Source of the DNA: Porodaedalea pini
Taxonomy: Eukaryota; Basidiomycota; Agaricomycetes; Hymenochaetales; Hymenochaetaceae
Assembly: GCA_002794775.1 (NCBI GenBank)
Contig: NBAY01000013.1
Coordinates: forward strand, 434,001 to 498,000
DNA length: 64,000 nucleotides
Direction of reading: 5' to 3'
Shown here: in pieces, positions 34,401-44,406 of the stretch
How the letters are laid out: the number at the start of each line of letters is the position of its first letter
How positions within the stretch are numbered: the first letter of the stretch is position 1
The notes under the pieces: model-generated
Database searches by the model: none
Seen by the model: only the letters and a program-made list of their open reading frames with translations
Told to the model about the DNA's origin: nothing
Translations under genes and position numbers: made by a program

Positions 34401-36340
34401 AGTTCGCGCTTAAGCGCCAGCCAGCTCTATATGTCAGGATTTATGTCCTCAGCACTCTACTCGAATCCAATTGGTATAGAAAAGTCCCCAGACCTCATTC
34501 AAGCATCAGGGACACACCACTCGAGGCCCAGCATACTAGTGCATTCGATGTTTGAGCCTGGAGGACATATTACATTTGATTGCAACCTCTGCATTGTCAG
34601 ACCACATTCAAACCTCGAATACCAAGTACACACATTATTCGAGTACTCAACTTTGAGTCCACACCCAAATCGAGCTGGATCTTTGACTGTACATCCCACT
34701 CGAACCCTTCAGGGAGGGGACACACTCAATTCGAGCCTTATTGGCATACAGATCCCACAATTCAAGCATTGAATTTACATGGTTTTCGAGCTTCAAACAC
34801 TGAAGTGGCAGTATATTCAACCACTGGACACTGTACAGACCCCATTTGAACATTCAATTTCGAGCCCAGGCCTCGTTCGAATGCTCTCTATCAATCCTAC
34901 ACTCAATTCGAGCCCTGCAGCACAGTTCAGCTTCAAATATCAAATTTACATGGTTTTTGAGCTCCGAACACTGAATCGGTACTGTACTCGACCACTGGAC
35001 ACTGGACACACCTCATTCGAGCATGTGCTGTCAATCCTAGGCCTCATTTGAGCAGTTCCTGTTGGTCCCACACCTCACTCGAGCATCCAATGCCATGTTC
35101 ATGACCTTCGAATGTCAAACTTCAAATACACATTGCACTCGAGCCCTCAATACTGGACACACTTCATTTGAGCGGGTACTGTCAGCCACACACCCTGTTT
35201 GAGCATCGACTGTCGATCCCATTCCTTAATGGGGTATCCAGCATTGATCATACACTTTATTCGAGCATCAGGTGTCGATCATGCATTCCAATCAAAGCTT
35301 ATGGCGTTATCAATCCCAGAGGTCACAGGTTCGAGTTTATACCCCATTTGGAAGCCTCTGAGCCAGTGCAGTCGAGTCATCATTGGTACAATGCAGGCAT
35401 TCAATTGGTTCATTTTTTATGTCACCCCACTTCCACCATTTGATTTCATGTGTTTTCGAGTTGTTGCATCAATCATTTGTCAATCATTTGATGGGACAGT
35501 GTTTTGATGACTCGAACACACTCTAACCCTTGTCACAACCTTCTCTTCCCCATTAGAGCTTGGTACCAAGTTTGGCTCTGGTTTCAGTATAAATAGCCCA
35601 AGTGTTTAGACAATGAGGAAGGAGGGGAACCCAATAGACGTTACCCACTCAGACCAGTGCACAATATATTTTACTTGACTGCATACACTTGAACAAAACC
35701 CCCTCTCTACACCTGTACACTCAAATCGAGTGTACATTTGAAGGCATACACTCGAATCAACCCTCTCTGCACCTGTGCACTCGAATCGAGTGTACGTTCA
35801 AAGACACACACTCAAATCGATCCTCTCTACGCCTGTGCACTTGAATTGAGGATACATTCGAAGGTGTACATTCGAATCAAGGGTACACTCGAAGGCACAC
35901 ACTCGAATTGACCCTCTCTACACCTGTGCACTTGAATCGAGTGTACATTCGAAGATACACACTCGAATTGACCCTCTCTCCACCTGCATACTCGAATCGA
36001 GTGTACATTCGATGGCACATGTTCAAATTGACTCTCTCTTCACCTGCATCAAAGAGACTTCCCAGAAGCTCAAGTTCGTATCACCAGCTCTCCTTATTTG
36101 AGTAGAGCACTCTGTTCCAACTGCAGAACCAGCAGGGCCACAGTCACAAAACATTTGATTGTGTTCATTTCCACTTGGTTGTCCCTCCTCAACTATAGAG
36201 TCACTGCAGTCTCCCTTGGGAAGAATATAGATTCACCCTCGAGTCGACCATTCAGTCCACAAAAGAGTCTGCATTGCAACAATGGATCTGTTGTTGTGCA
36301 AAAAGAAATGATCAAACGAGAGACGGTCAGCGTCTTTCAT
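34401..36340. repeat. Insert A in the LINE: TCGAG-rich degenerate repeats and tandem array
   Basis: This roughly 1.9-kb stretch splits LINE ORF1 between its middle part and its zinc knuckles. From 34440 to 35560 it is full of short variants of ATTCGAGC, CACTCGAG and TTTGAGC spaced irregularly by a few tens of bases. A TATAAATAG motif at about 35588 is followed by about 100 bases of unique sequence, then the 60-bp tandem array. No intact protein frame, terminal repeat or target duplication was found, so its class is unknown; ends are approximate. Confidence 0.5.
35698..36050. repeat. 60-bp tandem repeat array with near-palindromic cores
   Basis: Units begin CCCTCTCTACACCTGTGCAC and contain the core CACTCGAATCGAGTG, seven-base arms that are perfect inverted copies around one base. 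Core copies start at 35718, 35778, 35838, 35929 and 35989, giving a 60-bp period with one 91-bp step caused by a 31-bp extra half unit. Copies are diverged by scattered transitions. Confidence 0.85.
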
Positions 36341-36945
36341 GATAACTGAAATGTTACAGAAAGCTTTTCAACTGATGACATGAACCTCAGAGGGAACATA
36401 AATTCGCACCCTTCAAATTGAGGGAGGTTAGATAGAAATTTCATTGAATAGGTCCGCTTCACTGTAAATAAGTTTAGTATCTTTGTCAAAAATGGGAACG
36501 CCCAGGATGACCATTTTGAACTGGGGCGAAGGGATGAATGGAGACGCCCCACTGATGTTAAGAATGCGGGAAAGCTGAGAGGCCAAAGAAGTATAATTAG
36601 AATCAAAATCAGATTGAATGTTCGTGAAGGCAATTAGGAGATTGCTGTTAGTTGTGTACTCGATGTTGAGCATGATGAGATGTTTAAATAGTGGGTTGCC
36701 CTTGAGGCCAGCTCGTACCAAATTCTTGACCGAGAGGGTAGTTGGTCTAACAGTGTTAGGGTTGGGCAAATATTCCAATTCTTTAACCACGAAGGTGTTG
36801 CCTTCCAGACTGTATGGTCCTCTGAGTGGTGTATTACCGAGACGACTTTACTTATCTTCGACTGATCCCATAACCAGCTTCTCCTTCGCTGCCCTTATCA
36901 GGTGGAACCTGAGGTTGGTATTGAAAGCACTTAGTTACAGCAGAT
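36341..36945 (-). pseudogene. LINE ORF1 middle part (broken)
   Basis: The frame reads AFNTNLRFHLIRAAKEKLVM, VVKELEYLPNPNTVRPTTLS, NIEYTTNSNLLIAFTNIQSD, FKMVILGVPIFDKDTKLIYS and EADLFNEISI, then shifts frame into PQFEGCEFMFPLRFMSSVEK. An RRM-like fold before zinc knuckles is usual in ORF1 of this LINE group. It contains TAA and frameshift damage. Upstream and downstream parts lie beyond the two inserts. Confidence 0.65.
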
Positions 36946-37058
36946 AGGGGAGGTAATGCCCTAGAGGGTCGAGAGATGTTCGGTTATGCTGCGATGTTGT
37001 CTAGGAGGCAAACTGCAAGGCTTGGCATAGCCGAGATGCACTCAACCAGACTGGATTC

Positions 37059-37557
37059 TGTGGACAATGAGAGGAGCCTTCTAAGCATGACGTAGCTGAG
37101 GGTCTACTCAATCAAAGTCAATCCTTATTCGACTTGGGACAAATCCTCAACCCAGTATGGGGCAGACTCATTATTCAACCAAGGAGGATATTACACAGTG
37201 GTAGTTATAGATGTAGAGATAGAGGTAAGAAGTAGCAGTGTTCTGTAACCTGTGGAGGTCACTTTGAAAACCTTGAAAGCGATAGAGAATGGGGATCTGG
37301 GGTGCTAGTTACTCGGCCTTATATAGCCTACTGAATTTCTAATTTCTTTACATTCTGTCCAACCAGATGCCCTTCCGTCTCCTTCCTATGTTTCAGGTGG
37401 CCACAGCACTTGGCTGCTGTGGTGGGGATGTATGCCCATGTACTCCGTCCAATGGTTTGCTTGTATCTGCAACTTGGACTGCAGGTGTGAGTCACGTGAT
37501 GTTGTGACCTGCACGCTCGGGTGAGTACATCACTGATTTGGTAGTCGGGCTCCCACA
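37059..37557 (-). repeat. LTR-like block (TGTGG...CCACA)
   Basis: On the minus strand the block starts TGTGG and ends CCACA, carries CTATATAAGGCC near its middle (about 37320) and follows a purine-rich stretch (GTGGAGAA). There is no matching partner LTR in the window and no clear target duplication, so this is tentative. Confidence 0.3.
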
Positions 37558-37700
37558 TTCTCCACATGCTTCAGTTTAATTAACTTCCTGCTTCTCCCAT
37601 GTGCTTCTATAATCAGGGCTTTACTTCCCTGCTTCTCAAAGCGTCTTCCTCGGTTGTGGCACTGCATAGCCTATCAGGTGGCATTGCTGTGCTCGGGTAG

Positions 37701-38312
37701 TCATTCCTCCCATTCAAATCCATTGGGGATAACCATGTGGACCCATGGGTTATTCTTGGATCGCCATTCAGTGTCAGGTCCAGTCGGTGATAGGGCTGCT
37801 CCGCCAAGGCATGTCTCCATTGTAAACGGTGGGTCATGTACTCCTAGGGCTAGAGTGATCTTGAATGTACATCTCCCTGACACATGCTTGAATTTGTATA
37901 GCATAATCGTGCCTTGATGCTTTATGTCCCTGAGGTATGCCCAGCAGTGCTTGAGTGCTGTTGTTATATGTATTGGTATGTCACTCCCTTGTACTGGACT
38001 CGGGGTAGGTATTCGTATCATCATCTTGCAGTTCCTGCATTCTTTGTGTGGCTCCTTATTGTATTGGATCACTCTATCCCATTTGTAGTTCTCCATGCCA
38101 CGTTCTTCTTTACTGATGTGGACTTTATATGTCTTGGCATCTCGGTAGTAGATTGCCTGTCCTGTTTCAAAGTAAGGGGATTGGCCTTCCCACTTGTGTG
38201 CTCGTAATGTGACGTCCTGGTCCATTAGTCCTATTGTCTTTAGGAGTTCTGGGACCTTCTGTGCTACATTCTGTAGTAGCATGCACTTTGTGCATTGGGG
38301 ATCGACCTCCAT
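37701..38312 (-). CDS. Unrecognised 203-aa protein inside the transposon island
   Basis: An intact ATG-started frame (MEVDPQCTKCMLLQNVAQ) carries two Cys pairs (CTKC near residue 7, CRNC near residue 98). It has the segments HKWEGQSPYFETGQAIYYRD, WDRVIQYNKEPHKECRNC and TTALKHCWAYLRDIKHQG and a C-terminal WVHMVIPNGFEWEE. The frame stays open upstream of the ATG for about 30 codons to a TGA. Composition looks protein-like rather than random. I recognise no family. It could be a remnant of a transposon protein; the surrounding insert shows no other coding frame. Unlike its neighbours in the island, it has no internal stop. Confidence 0.4.
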   Translation of the reverse strand: MEVDPQCTKCMLLQNVAQKVPELLKTIGLMDQDVTLRAHKWEGQSPYFETGQAIYYRDAKTYKVHISKEERGMENYKWDRVIQYNKEPHKECRNCKMMIRIPTPSPVQGSDIPIHITTALKHCWAYLRDIKHQGTIMLYKFKHVSGRCTFKITLALGVHDPPFTMETCLGGAALSPTGPDTEWRSKNNPWVHMVIPNGFEWEE

Positions 38313-38450
38313 TGGTTGTCCTTTGCTTTCTTGACGTTTGTGTGCTATGTCACAAGGGGTGACTGTGTAGTGTGACTGTGACTGACGGATTTTTGCCTGG
38401 GCAAGTATCTGTCAAGATCAGGTGACCACGTAACCACGTGTATGATCAAT

Positions 38451-39488
38451 GATGATCTGCCTTGATCGACATTTCCGAATGTGCGAAAATTTCCTTTCAA
38501 ACAGCCAAATCCCTTGGCAATGAGAAATATATGCACTTCACATTGGATGCACGTATGTTGACTGAACCGATAGACCGGTTAATGGGAACCATCGAAACTT
38601 CCCCATCAGGGTGTTCATTGGAAGAACAAACAACTTTAGTTGGAGTTGGTTTAGGCTTTTTCTGTGCTGCCTTGGCGTACGAGACAGTGGTGAAGCCATC
38701 CTTGTCAGTACCGACACTTTTGACTTTCAGATAGTAGATGGAGGTGAGAGTGGTGCCAGATTTCAGGGCATTATGCGTGGAGTGTGTGTAACCATCAGGG
38801 GCATAAATTGTGCTCTCTGAGTCTATGCGATATCCTGACCTGGGGATGCAGGTGTTGGCGATTGCTGTGGCATATTCAGTTTTCCCATTCTTGGGGGTTT
38901 GAACGCGCTGTTTCACGATTGGTAGTGTGGGCAGAAAACAATTGTTGTGAACAAACTGGGCTCTGATGTGGTCTGGAAGAAACTTGACATGTGTTTGATT
39001 AGTAGAAGAAGATGGCGGTTTAGCCAAAGGCACTGAATGAGACATCTGTTTTTTGATATTGTTAGTTTTATCAGCAAGTTTGGTAACGAGAGAAGAAAGA
39101 GCTTGAATAGAACAAGACATATTATCTGCAATTTCCTAGTCGCGGATGAACTGAGCTGAGGATTCGACGTCATCAAATACGTGTTTAAAGGTAGGAGTGT
39201 GGATGCAATAGGTAGAATGGAATGCCTGGAGTCCATCGTTCACCTTGTTCTCTTTGATGGTTTCACTATTGAACATGTGTGATTTGCTGATCCACTCTAC
39301 GAGATTGGATCCAACATCTGCGAGTGCCTTTCCTGCCCAGATAGGGTCTTCATACCAGGGTGTGGGAGATGTCCATGAAGGTTGGGTGAGAAACATAGTC
39401 ATATGATGAATCGTGTCTTTAGTCAGCTGCATGAAGGAATCGGAGACTCGTTCGGCAATCTGCGGGTCTTCGTATTCCTCTTCATCAT
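38451..39488 (-). pseudogene. LINE ORF1 N-terminal half (broken by TAG and TGA)
   Basis: The frame continues from the far side of the MITE: NDEEEYEDPQIAERVSDSFM, WYEDPIWAGKALADVGSNLV and HTPTFKHVFDDVESSAQFIR, a TAG (CAG would fit), MSCSIQALSSLVTKLADKTN, HVKFLPDHIRAQFVHNNCF, FTTVSYAKAAQKKPK (the S-Y-A motif common in ORF1) and SNVKCIYFSLPRDLAV, then a TGA before KEIFAHSEM. It fades at about 38450, where insert B begins. Confidence 0.7.
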
Positions 39489-39490
39489 TA

Positions 39491-40106
39491 CTATATAGCA
39501 ACCCCTCTTTACACTTTTCCCTCTTTACACTTTTTCAGTTTTGCCATATTCCACATCACTTCTTGCCTCACAAAAATTTGTGAAGATGTATTAAGACCAC
39601 ATAAATACAGTATAGATGCTTCTGTGGCAAAAAAATATGTACATAAATTAAAATTGCTCATTTATATGCTTCATTCACATGCTTTTGAGCCCAACTGCCC
39701 TCAAACAGTACATATATGTCATTTTTTATAAGGTCTTGGGCAGTGATGTGTTTTATACTCACATATAAGCATACCTGATTTTTTTCAAGCCAGAATCTTT
39801 TGATTGTGAATTACGGGAGAGGAAAGAATCTCAGAAGTGACAAAGAGTGACAAAAGCTTCATAGTGCATCCTGGGAAACACAACAATGCTGCAGGCCTCT
39901 GCCCCATGATGTCATGTGACAAAAAGTGTAAAGAGGGGACCCAATGCATTACATGCTTGTGTACCTCTCAAAAAAATCACTAAAATTTTTTTCTAAAGCA
40001 CAGCTACATAAATTGCAAGTAGATACACTCATGTAATTTTTTTGGAGGTTAAAAAGTGTTATGTTGAAGCTGTAGACAAAAAGTGTAAAGAGGGGTCGCT
40101 ATATAG
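39491..40106. mobile_element. 616-bp MITE with 28-bp terminal inverted repeats and TA duplication
   Basis: The ends are inverted copies of each other over 28 bases with one mismatch (39491-39518 and 40079-40106), both beginning CTATATAGC and continuing ACCCCTCTTTACACTTTT. Flanking TA at 39489-39490 and 40107-40108 is the target duplication. The motif CCCTCTTTACACTTTTT recurs inside at 39519-39535 and, inverted, at 39921-39938. The body is AT-rich with no protein frame. A TA duplication suggests mobilisation by a Tc1/mariner-type transposase, which is not in the window. It sits in LINE ORF1; removal restores V-D-I-D-N-D-E-E-E in frame. Confidence 0.92.
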
Positions 40107-40108
40107 TA

Positions 40109-40569
40109 TCGATGTCGACCTGGGGGGCCTGGCTTATGTGCTCGTCAGGGATGTACAAGTCGTCTGCATCCATAGCGTCATTATCAATACGGGCGGGGGC
40201 TGCGATAGCTCTGTGCTCCTCCTCTGAATTGGAGCGCTTAAGAGAATTCTGGGAGTCGACGACCGGTGTCGGTGGAAGATCTCCTTGCTTGTGGAGGGCA
40301 GCGGCATGAGCGTCCGCTTCGATGTCGGGGGACCAGTCGGCGCGGTTCTTCTTGACACGTTCGCAAACTTCATCGTTGTGGCGGTAGGTCTTGTCGCGAC
40401 CACATTCGATGCAAAGTTTAGCTGCACCGCTAACACAGCTGCGGCTGTGATAGGGGAGATCCATTTTACACTCCTCACACTTGGTGGGGTCCTTGGGATT
40501 GGCAAGGGAGCGAGTAGACTTAGTCTTGTGGAGAGATGCTTTCGCCCTGGACAGCATTTTGTTGTCCAT
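40109..40569 (-). pseudogene. LINE ORF1 start (N-terminus)
   Basis: The ATG at 40569 opens MDNKMLSRAKASLHKTKSTR, followed by a Cys-rich module (CEECKMDLPYHSRSC, then LCIECGRDKTYRHNDEVC) and an acidic stretch ending IPDEHISQAPQVDID at the MITE. The Cys/His pattern could bind zinc. The frame joins the segment at 39136-39488 once the MITE is removed. I take it as ORF1 of the LINE because the whole run to the zinc knuckles is collinear. A separate host gene that the transposons hit is the alternative. Confidence 0.6.
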
Positions 40570-40700
40570 TGCGAGATAGAGAGAGATAGACTAGAGTTCA
40601 CTTTTTTCCCACGCTCCAGGTGGTGGTGGTAGGAAGTAAAGAAGTGCCAATGGTAGCTCTCGAAGTCAACTTGAGTTGACGCAACCTCAGCGACTTACTT
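40570..40700. promoter_or_regulatory. Short 5' flank shared by the LINE start and WD40 paralogue B
   Basis: Only 131 bases separate the divergent ATGs of LINE ORF1 and the WD40 gene. No TATA box is evident. Confidence 0.3.
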
Positions 40701-43700
40701 ATGCGAGTCAACAATGCCTTTGCTGTGAAACGACAACAAGATAGTGACGACGAAGCCCTATCAGCGTCTACTCTGAAACGTCCTAAGCTCGAGAGCATCT
40801 CAAGTGACGATGAAAGCTTGAGTTTGCCTAGGAAACCTGCGACACAGGGTGTTGAACAGATACCCTATCCTCTGGAATGCCGACCGACGGGTATATCCTA
40901 TGACTGGCATCGTCGTCAGCTTATCATTAAAGTTAAGGAAAGACTCGCTGTACAAAATAGGCGTGTCACTAGCGTTCGGTTTCTGTGAGTGTGCTTAGAA
41001 CGCGATCGGACTGGCATTGACGAAATTCATACGTGCCTAACATAGTGACGATGCAGTCGCCTTCGACTGGTAAAATATTTCTTTTATTATAATCGTGATA
41101 GATTACTAACCTTTATTTTAGGCTCTTTGACAAGTCAACGGTCTATGCCCTACATGGCAGAGGTTCGGACGATGACGGTCAAATGTGGGCTGTTTCTGAA
41201 GGCCTCCAGCCTCGACCTACGAAGGTTGATTCTACCTCGAAGATTGAGGATAAAGAAATCCCGGGTTTGCATCTTTTCAACTCAGGCATTGTCGTCGACA
41301 TTTCGGAAGGCTCAATGGCCAACCCGATCTTAGTAGCAGACATAGATGGCTTCGGTGCAGAAGTTGGGGATACTGAGAATACTCGCTTGAGCTCTGCTGC
41401 TCGTGATGGAGCTCAAGATCAACTACGCCAGGGCGCCATGGTTGCCACTGCGGCGGAGCCTGTCATTTCTATACCTAACACTGAGCTTTCAAGTTGTACT
41501 TCGCTGGTTACGGAGTTGCGTCTAGACACTGGCGAGGGAATGAGCACAGCAGAGTCTGAACAGACGGAGAATCAGCGAGCAGAATCTCCTGCCTCAGCTC
41601 TAGTCTCTGTAAACCCCACGCCCTGGGACGAGCATGGGAATATCATTGCTAACTACAATCCTCCTGATTCCTCTCCATCTGTTGACCCCATCACACTCGT
41701 CTCTCAAATTCGTCGTGCTTCGTCGGCGTCATCCTTGTCTTCGTCATCTTCATCATCTTCCTCCTCTTCCACCCCCTCGTCATACAAGGAGAACGCCCCC
41801 CCTCCTCCTGCGAAGTCATCTGCAGGTTCTCTGGAATCTGAGCTTGCATGTGACAAATACAGGAGCCTCAGGAAGATTGACCAGACAAATTTCGGCTCGA
41901 TTGTGTTCATAAGGGACCTGGCACGAGCGTCCAAAGCGGATGATGTTTATCTATATTTGCAATTAAATGGTCTTTTGTCCTCTATGTAAGCTATGTTTTC
42001 AGCCCACAGTATCATATAGCTGACGCTTGTATTTGAATGATTCCTCTTGGAAAGGGTATGCGACCTACAGATACATACGAGCGACTCGGAGACACAGAGG
42101 CCCATCGCATCTGTCCTTTTTAAGGATTGCGCGGAAGCGGAAAAAGCTCTACGCGTACTAAGAAGCAGCAGCATGCCGTTTCCTCCTCCTTCGGAAGGCA
42201 AAGTAGAGCATGTTCGTGTCCGAGTTGAGCCATGCCGGCCGCCTGAATGGTGGAAGAAAGAGAATTCATTGAAACGTGATGCTGGTTGTTCGCCCTATGT
42301 GTCCGCATCTGCCTCGTCATTACGTTCTTCTAAAATTAGAACAACTTCCTCTAAAAGAGCGGTTCTCACATCGTCCGCAGAACCCGCATCTTCTTTTGGC
42401 CAGGGTTTTAAAGGAAGATATCGATCGCTATCTGCGCGTTCCGCCGTTATCGGGTCCGTTCCGTTGAATGTTATTAGCAGGCAGGTCAGCACTCCCGACG
42501 AATGCTCCATCCAAAGCGGAAGCCTGCCGGAAATAGAAGGACAAAGCGAGACAAACGGTGCTGGAACCGCTCCTCCACTAGGACGGCGCATCCGGTGCTC
42601 AGTCAAGCGCATACCCGTTGCGAGTCGTTCAATCTCTCCTTTAGGTGCTCAACAGCATGGAGTCTCAGACATTATTGAAGTAACATCGGGCTCGGACGCA
42701 GATAACAGTATTGATGTTTCATCTTCTAGCTCTGACTCAAGTTTAGAGTCTGAATTCGAGTCCTCAAGCGTCTCAAGCGACAGAAACACAAACCATGATA
42801 CTTCAGAAGCTGGCAATGTTAATCCACGAAGCGTCGAAGCCGGCTCCGCGTGTCGAATTAAACAGCTTGAAATACAACTTCCCACAGTTAAGCATGGGCG
42901 TGCGCGGCGTCTACTACTACCACCGTCCCCTGCAAGTCCTTTGATCTCAGTCACCATGCGCGGAGATGTCCAGTTCATAGATCAGACAACAAGGTACTGT
43001 CCTTCTAAGGCATTCATTAAAGCAAGTTATATAGATCAGATGCTTATTTTCTGCGTGCCTAGGGAGCGTCTGGTCAATATGTCGCTGCCTGCTGAGGCTT
43101 CTGAAATACGTCGGCTGGAGGATGCATGTTTTGCTAATGGGACTGCTGTACTTGGGTTCAGCAAGAGCGACAGTAGTCAAGCATCGGTCGTTGCTTTCAC
43201 GGATAAAGTTCGCCTGTTTTTCCCTCTTCGTCTATTGTGTATTAACCCATGGATCGCACGTTTTGAATAACTTGTATGAAGGAGAAGCCAAGAGCGGCAG
43301 TATTCCCACTTGAAAATGCACCTCATACTCAGGATGGTATTTTGTCTCTTGCACCCTTCAAGTCATTCCCAATATGGGACCCAGATTCTGATCCGGATTG
43401 TGAAGTTGGAAACATCTTCCACTTTCTGAGCGGTGGGTATGACAAGACAATACAGTACTGGCGCATCAGTTGTATGCTCGGAACCAATGGGCGCCCTCGT
43501 TTCTCTTCATGCGTATCTCCGCTCAGCAGAGACCCTCTGAACACGAAAATTAGCGCTCTCCTGCATCTTCCTGGAGGGCCCCGCGTGCTGGCTGCTGCGG
43601 GGCAAAGGTTGTGGGCTCTTGACATGGAATGCCAAGCGCCAGCCTCCTTCGCCCCCTTTAGCAATTGCGTAAAGCAACTGCATGTACCGAGCAAGAAGGA

Positions 43701-44181
43701 TCCGAATGTTTTCATTGCAGAGATGTGTGTGGTGATAGAATCTTCTGGACGGTGGGGAACTTTGACTTACTGCATTTTACCGCTTCACGCAGGTCGATCA
43801 TTTATTCTCACAGATGCACGTATTTGACGTGCGCAAGACTCTCCCTGGCTCGGGAAGACCCGTCCTGGAATTTGGATACCCCGACTCCGCAACGGACGCA
43901 CGACATGTGCGCTCTCAAAAGCGTCGTGGGGATTCGAGTGTGATGTACTTTGCTCGTGGGTACCACGATGGTACGGTTTGTATGTGGGACTATCGCAACG
44001 TCAGGGTGAGTCCACAATTAACTCTATGATATGTCTTCGTTGATGTTCTCTTGGACGTCAGGAACCCATGGTCACTGATAAATGTACAAGCCCTATCACG
44101 CACACCATCTTTGCGGGACGCAAGACGCGGAATCTATGGACGTTTGCGGGTGACAAAGTTAGATTCCTCGAGATGGTCTAA
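40701..44181 (+). CDS. RRM-like plus WD40 protein (paralogue B)
   Basis: The start at 40701 gives MRVNNAFAVKRQQDSDDEAL. The N-terminal YPLECR module and VTSVRFL-DDAVAFDWLFDK (two short introns) are followed by an acidic linker. An RRM-like fold comes next: SIVFIRDLARASKADDVYLY, across an intron VCDLQIHTSDSETQRPIASV, LFKDCAEAEKALRVLRSSS. After a Ser-rich linker (about 250 residues) the WD40 part follows: LISVTMRGDVQFIDQTTR, FHFLSGGYDKTIQYWRI, RVLAAAGQRLWALDME, MHVFDVRKTLPGSGRP, the VLEFGYPD segment and YHDGTVCMWDYRNVR, ending DKVRFLEMV. Introns lie near 42994-43063, 43216-43290 and 43733-43795; the last has a weak GTGGTG donor. I do not know its function; RNA binding is possible. Confidence 0.82.
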
Positions 44182-44406
44182 CCACTAGCCCGAGCTTAAT
44201 CTGCACGCTTTCTAAGGCTTGCGGCATCACCATTGCGCTCAATATTTTAATATGCTGATTCATAGGGCGGAGGATCGGGGGACAGAGCACGGTCGTATTG
44301 CATTCAAATACAGAAGGTCATTGCATAGTCAGCAGTCACTGAAACACGTCCTTGTAATGCAAACATTAAATCGTGTATGGTGGTATTCTTCATGCGAGTG
44401 TTGAAT

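Larger units (their letters stand above)
36946..38450 (-). mobile_element. Insert B in the LINE: LTR-like sequence plus 203-aa frame, class unclear
   Basis: This stretch of about 1.5 kb separates the middle and N-terminal parts of LINE ORF1. On the minus strand it shows a 203-codon frame (37701-38312), then a purine-rich tract, then an LTR-like block (37059-37557). That order would fit the 3' end of an LTR element, but no second LTR, RT or integrase is present. Boundaries are approximate. Confidence 0.4.
23870..40600 (-). mobile_element. Tad-like LINE (non-LTR retrotransposon), split by four inserts
   Basis: The element runs on the minus strand: ORF1 from 40569, zinc knuckles near 34100-34320, endonuclease near 33450-34090, reverse transcriptase and RNase H at 24330-27180, and a C-terminal tail near 23980-24260. 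It is interrupted by a MITE (39491-40106), an unclear insert (about 36.95-38.45 kb), a second (about 34.4-36.34 kb) and a chromovirus (27183-33452). Pre-insertion reading frames rejoin at the MITE and chromovirus sites. Order and domains (ORF1 with CCHC knuckles; ORF2 with APE endonuclease, RT, RNase H) fit the Tad clade. Many nonsense codons make it inactive. The exact ends and target-site duplication were not found, nor a poly-A tail. Confidence 0.8.

Noticed and set aside
35290..35345. tRNA-like 3' half (AATCCCAGAGGTCACAGGTTCGAG)-style segment
   Set aside because: The T-loop-like GGTTCGAG is there, but the stem bases do not pair and no A box or acceptor stem is found. It lies in a field of TCGAG repeats that explains the match.
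35698..36050. CRISPR-like regular repeats
   Set aside because: The whole 60-bp unit repeats, with no unique spacers, and the genome is eukaryotic.
40109..40569. Host gene with Cys-rich N-terminus hit by the MITE
   Set aside because: Collinear continuation through the MITE into sequence with the S-Y-A motif and on to zinc knuckles makes LINE ORF1 the simpler explanation, though not proven.
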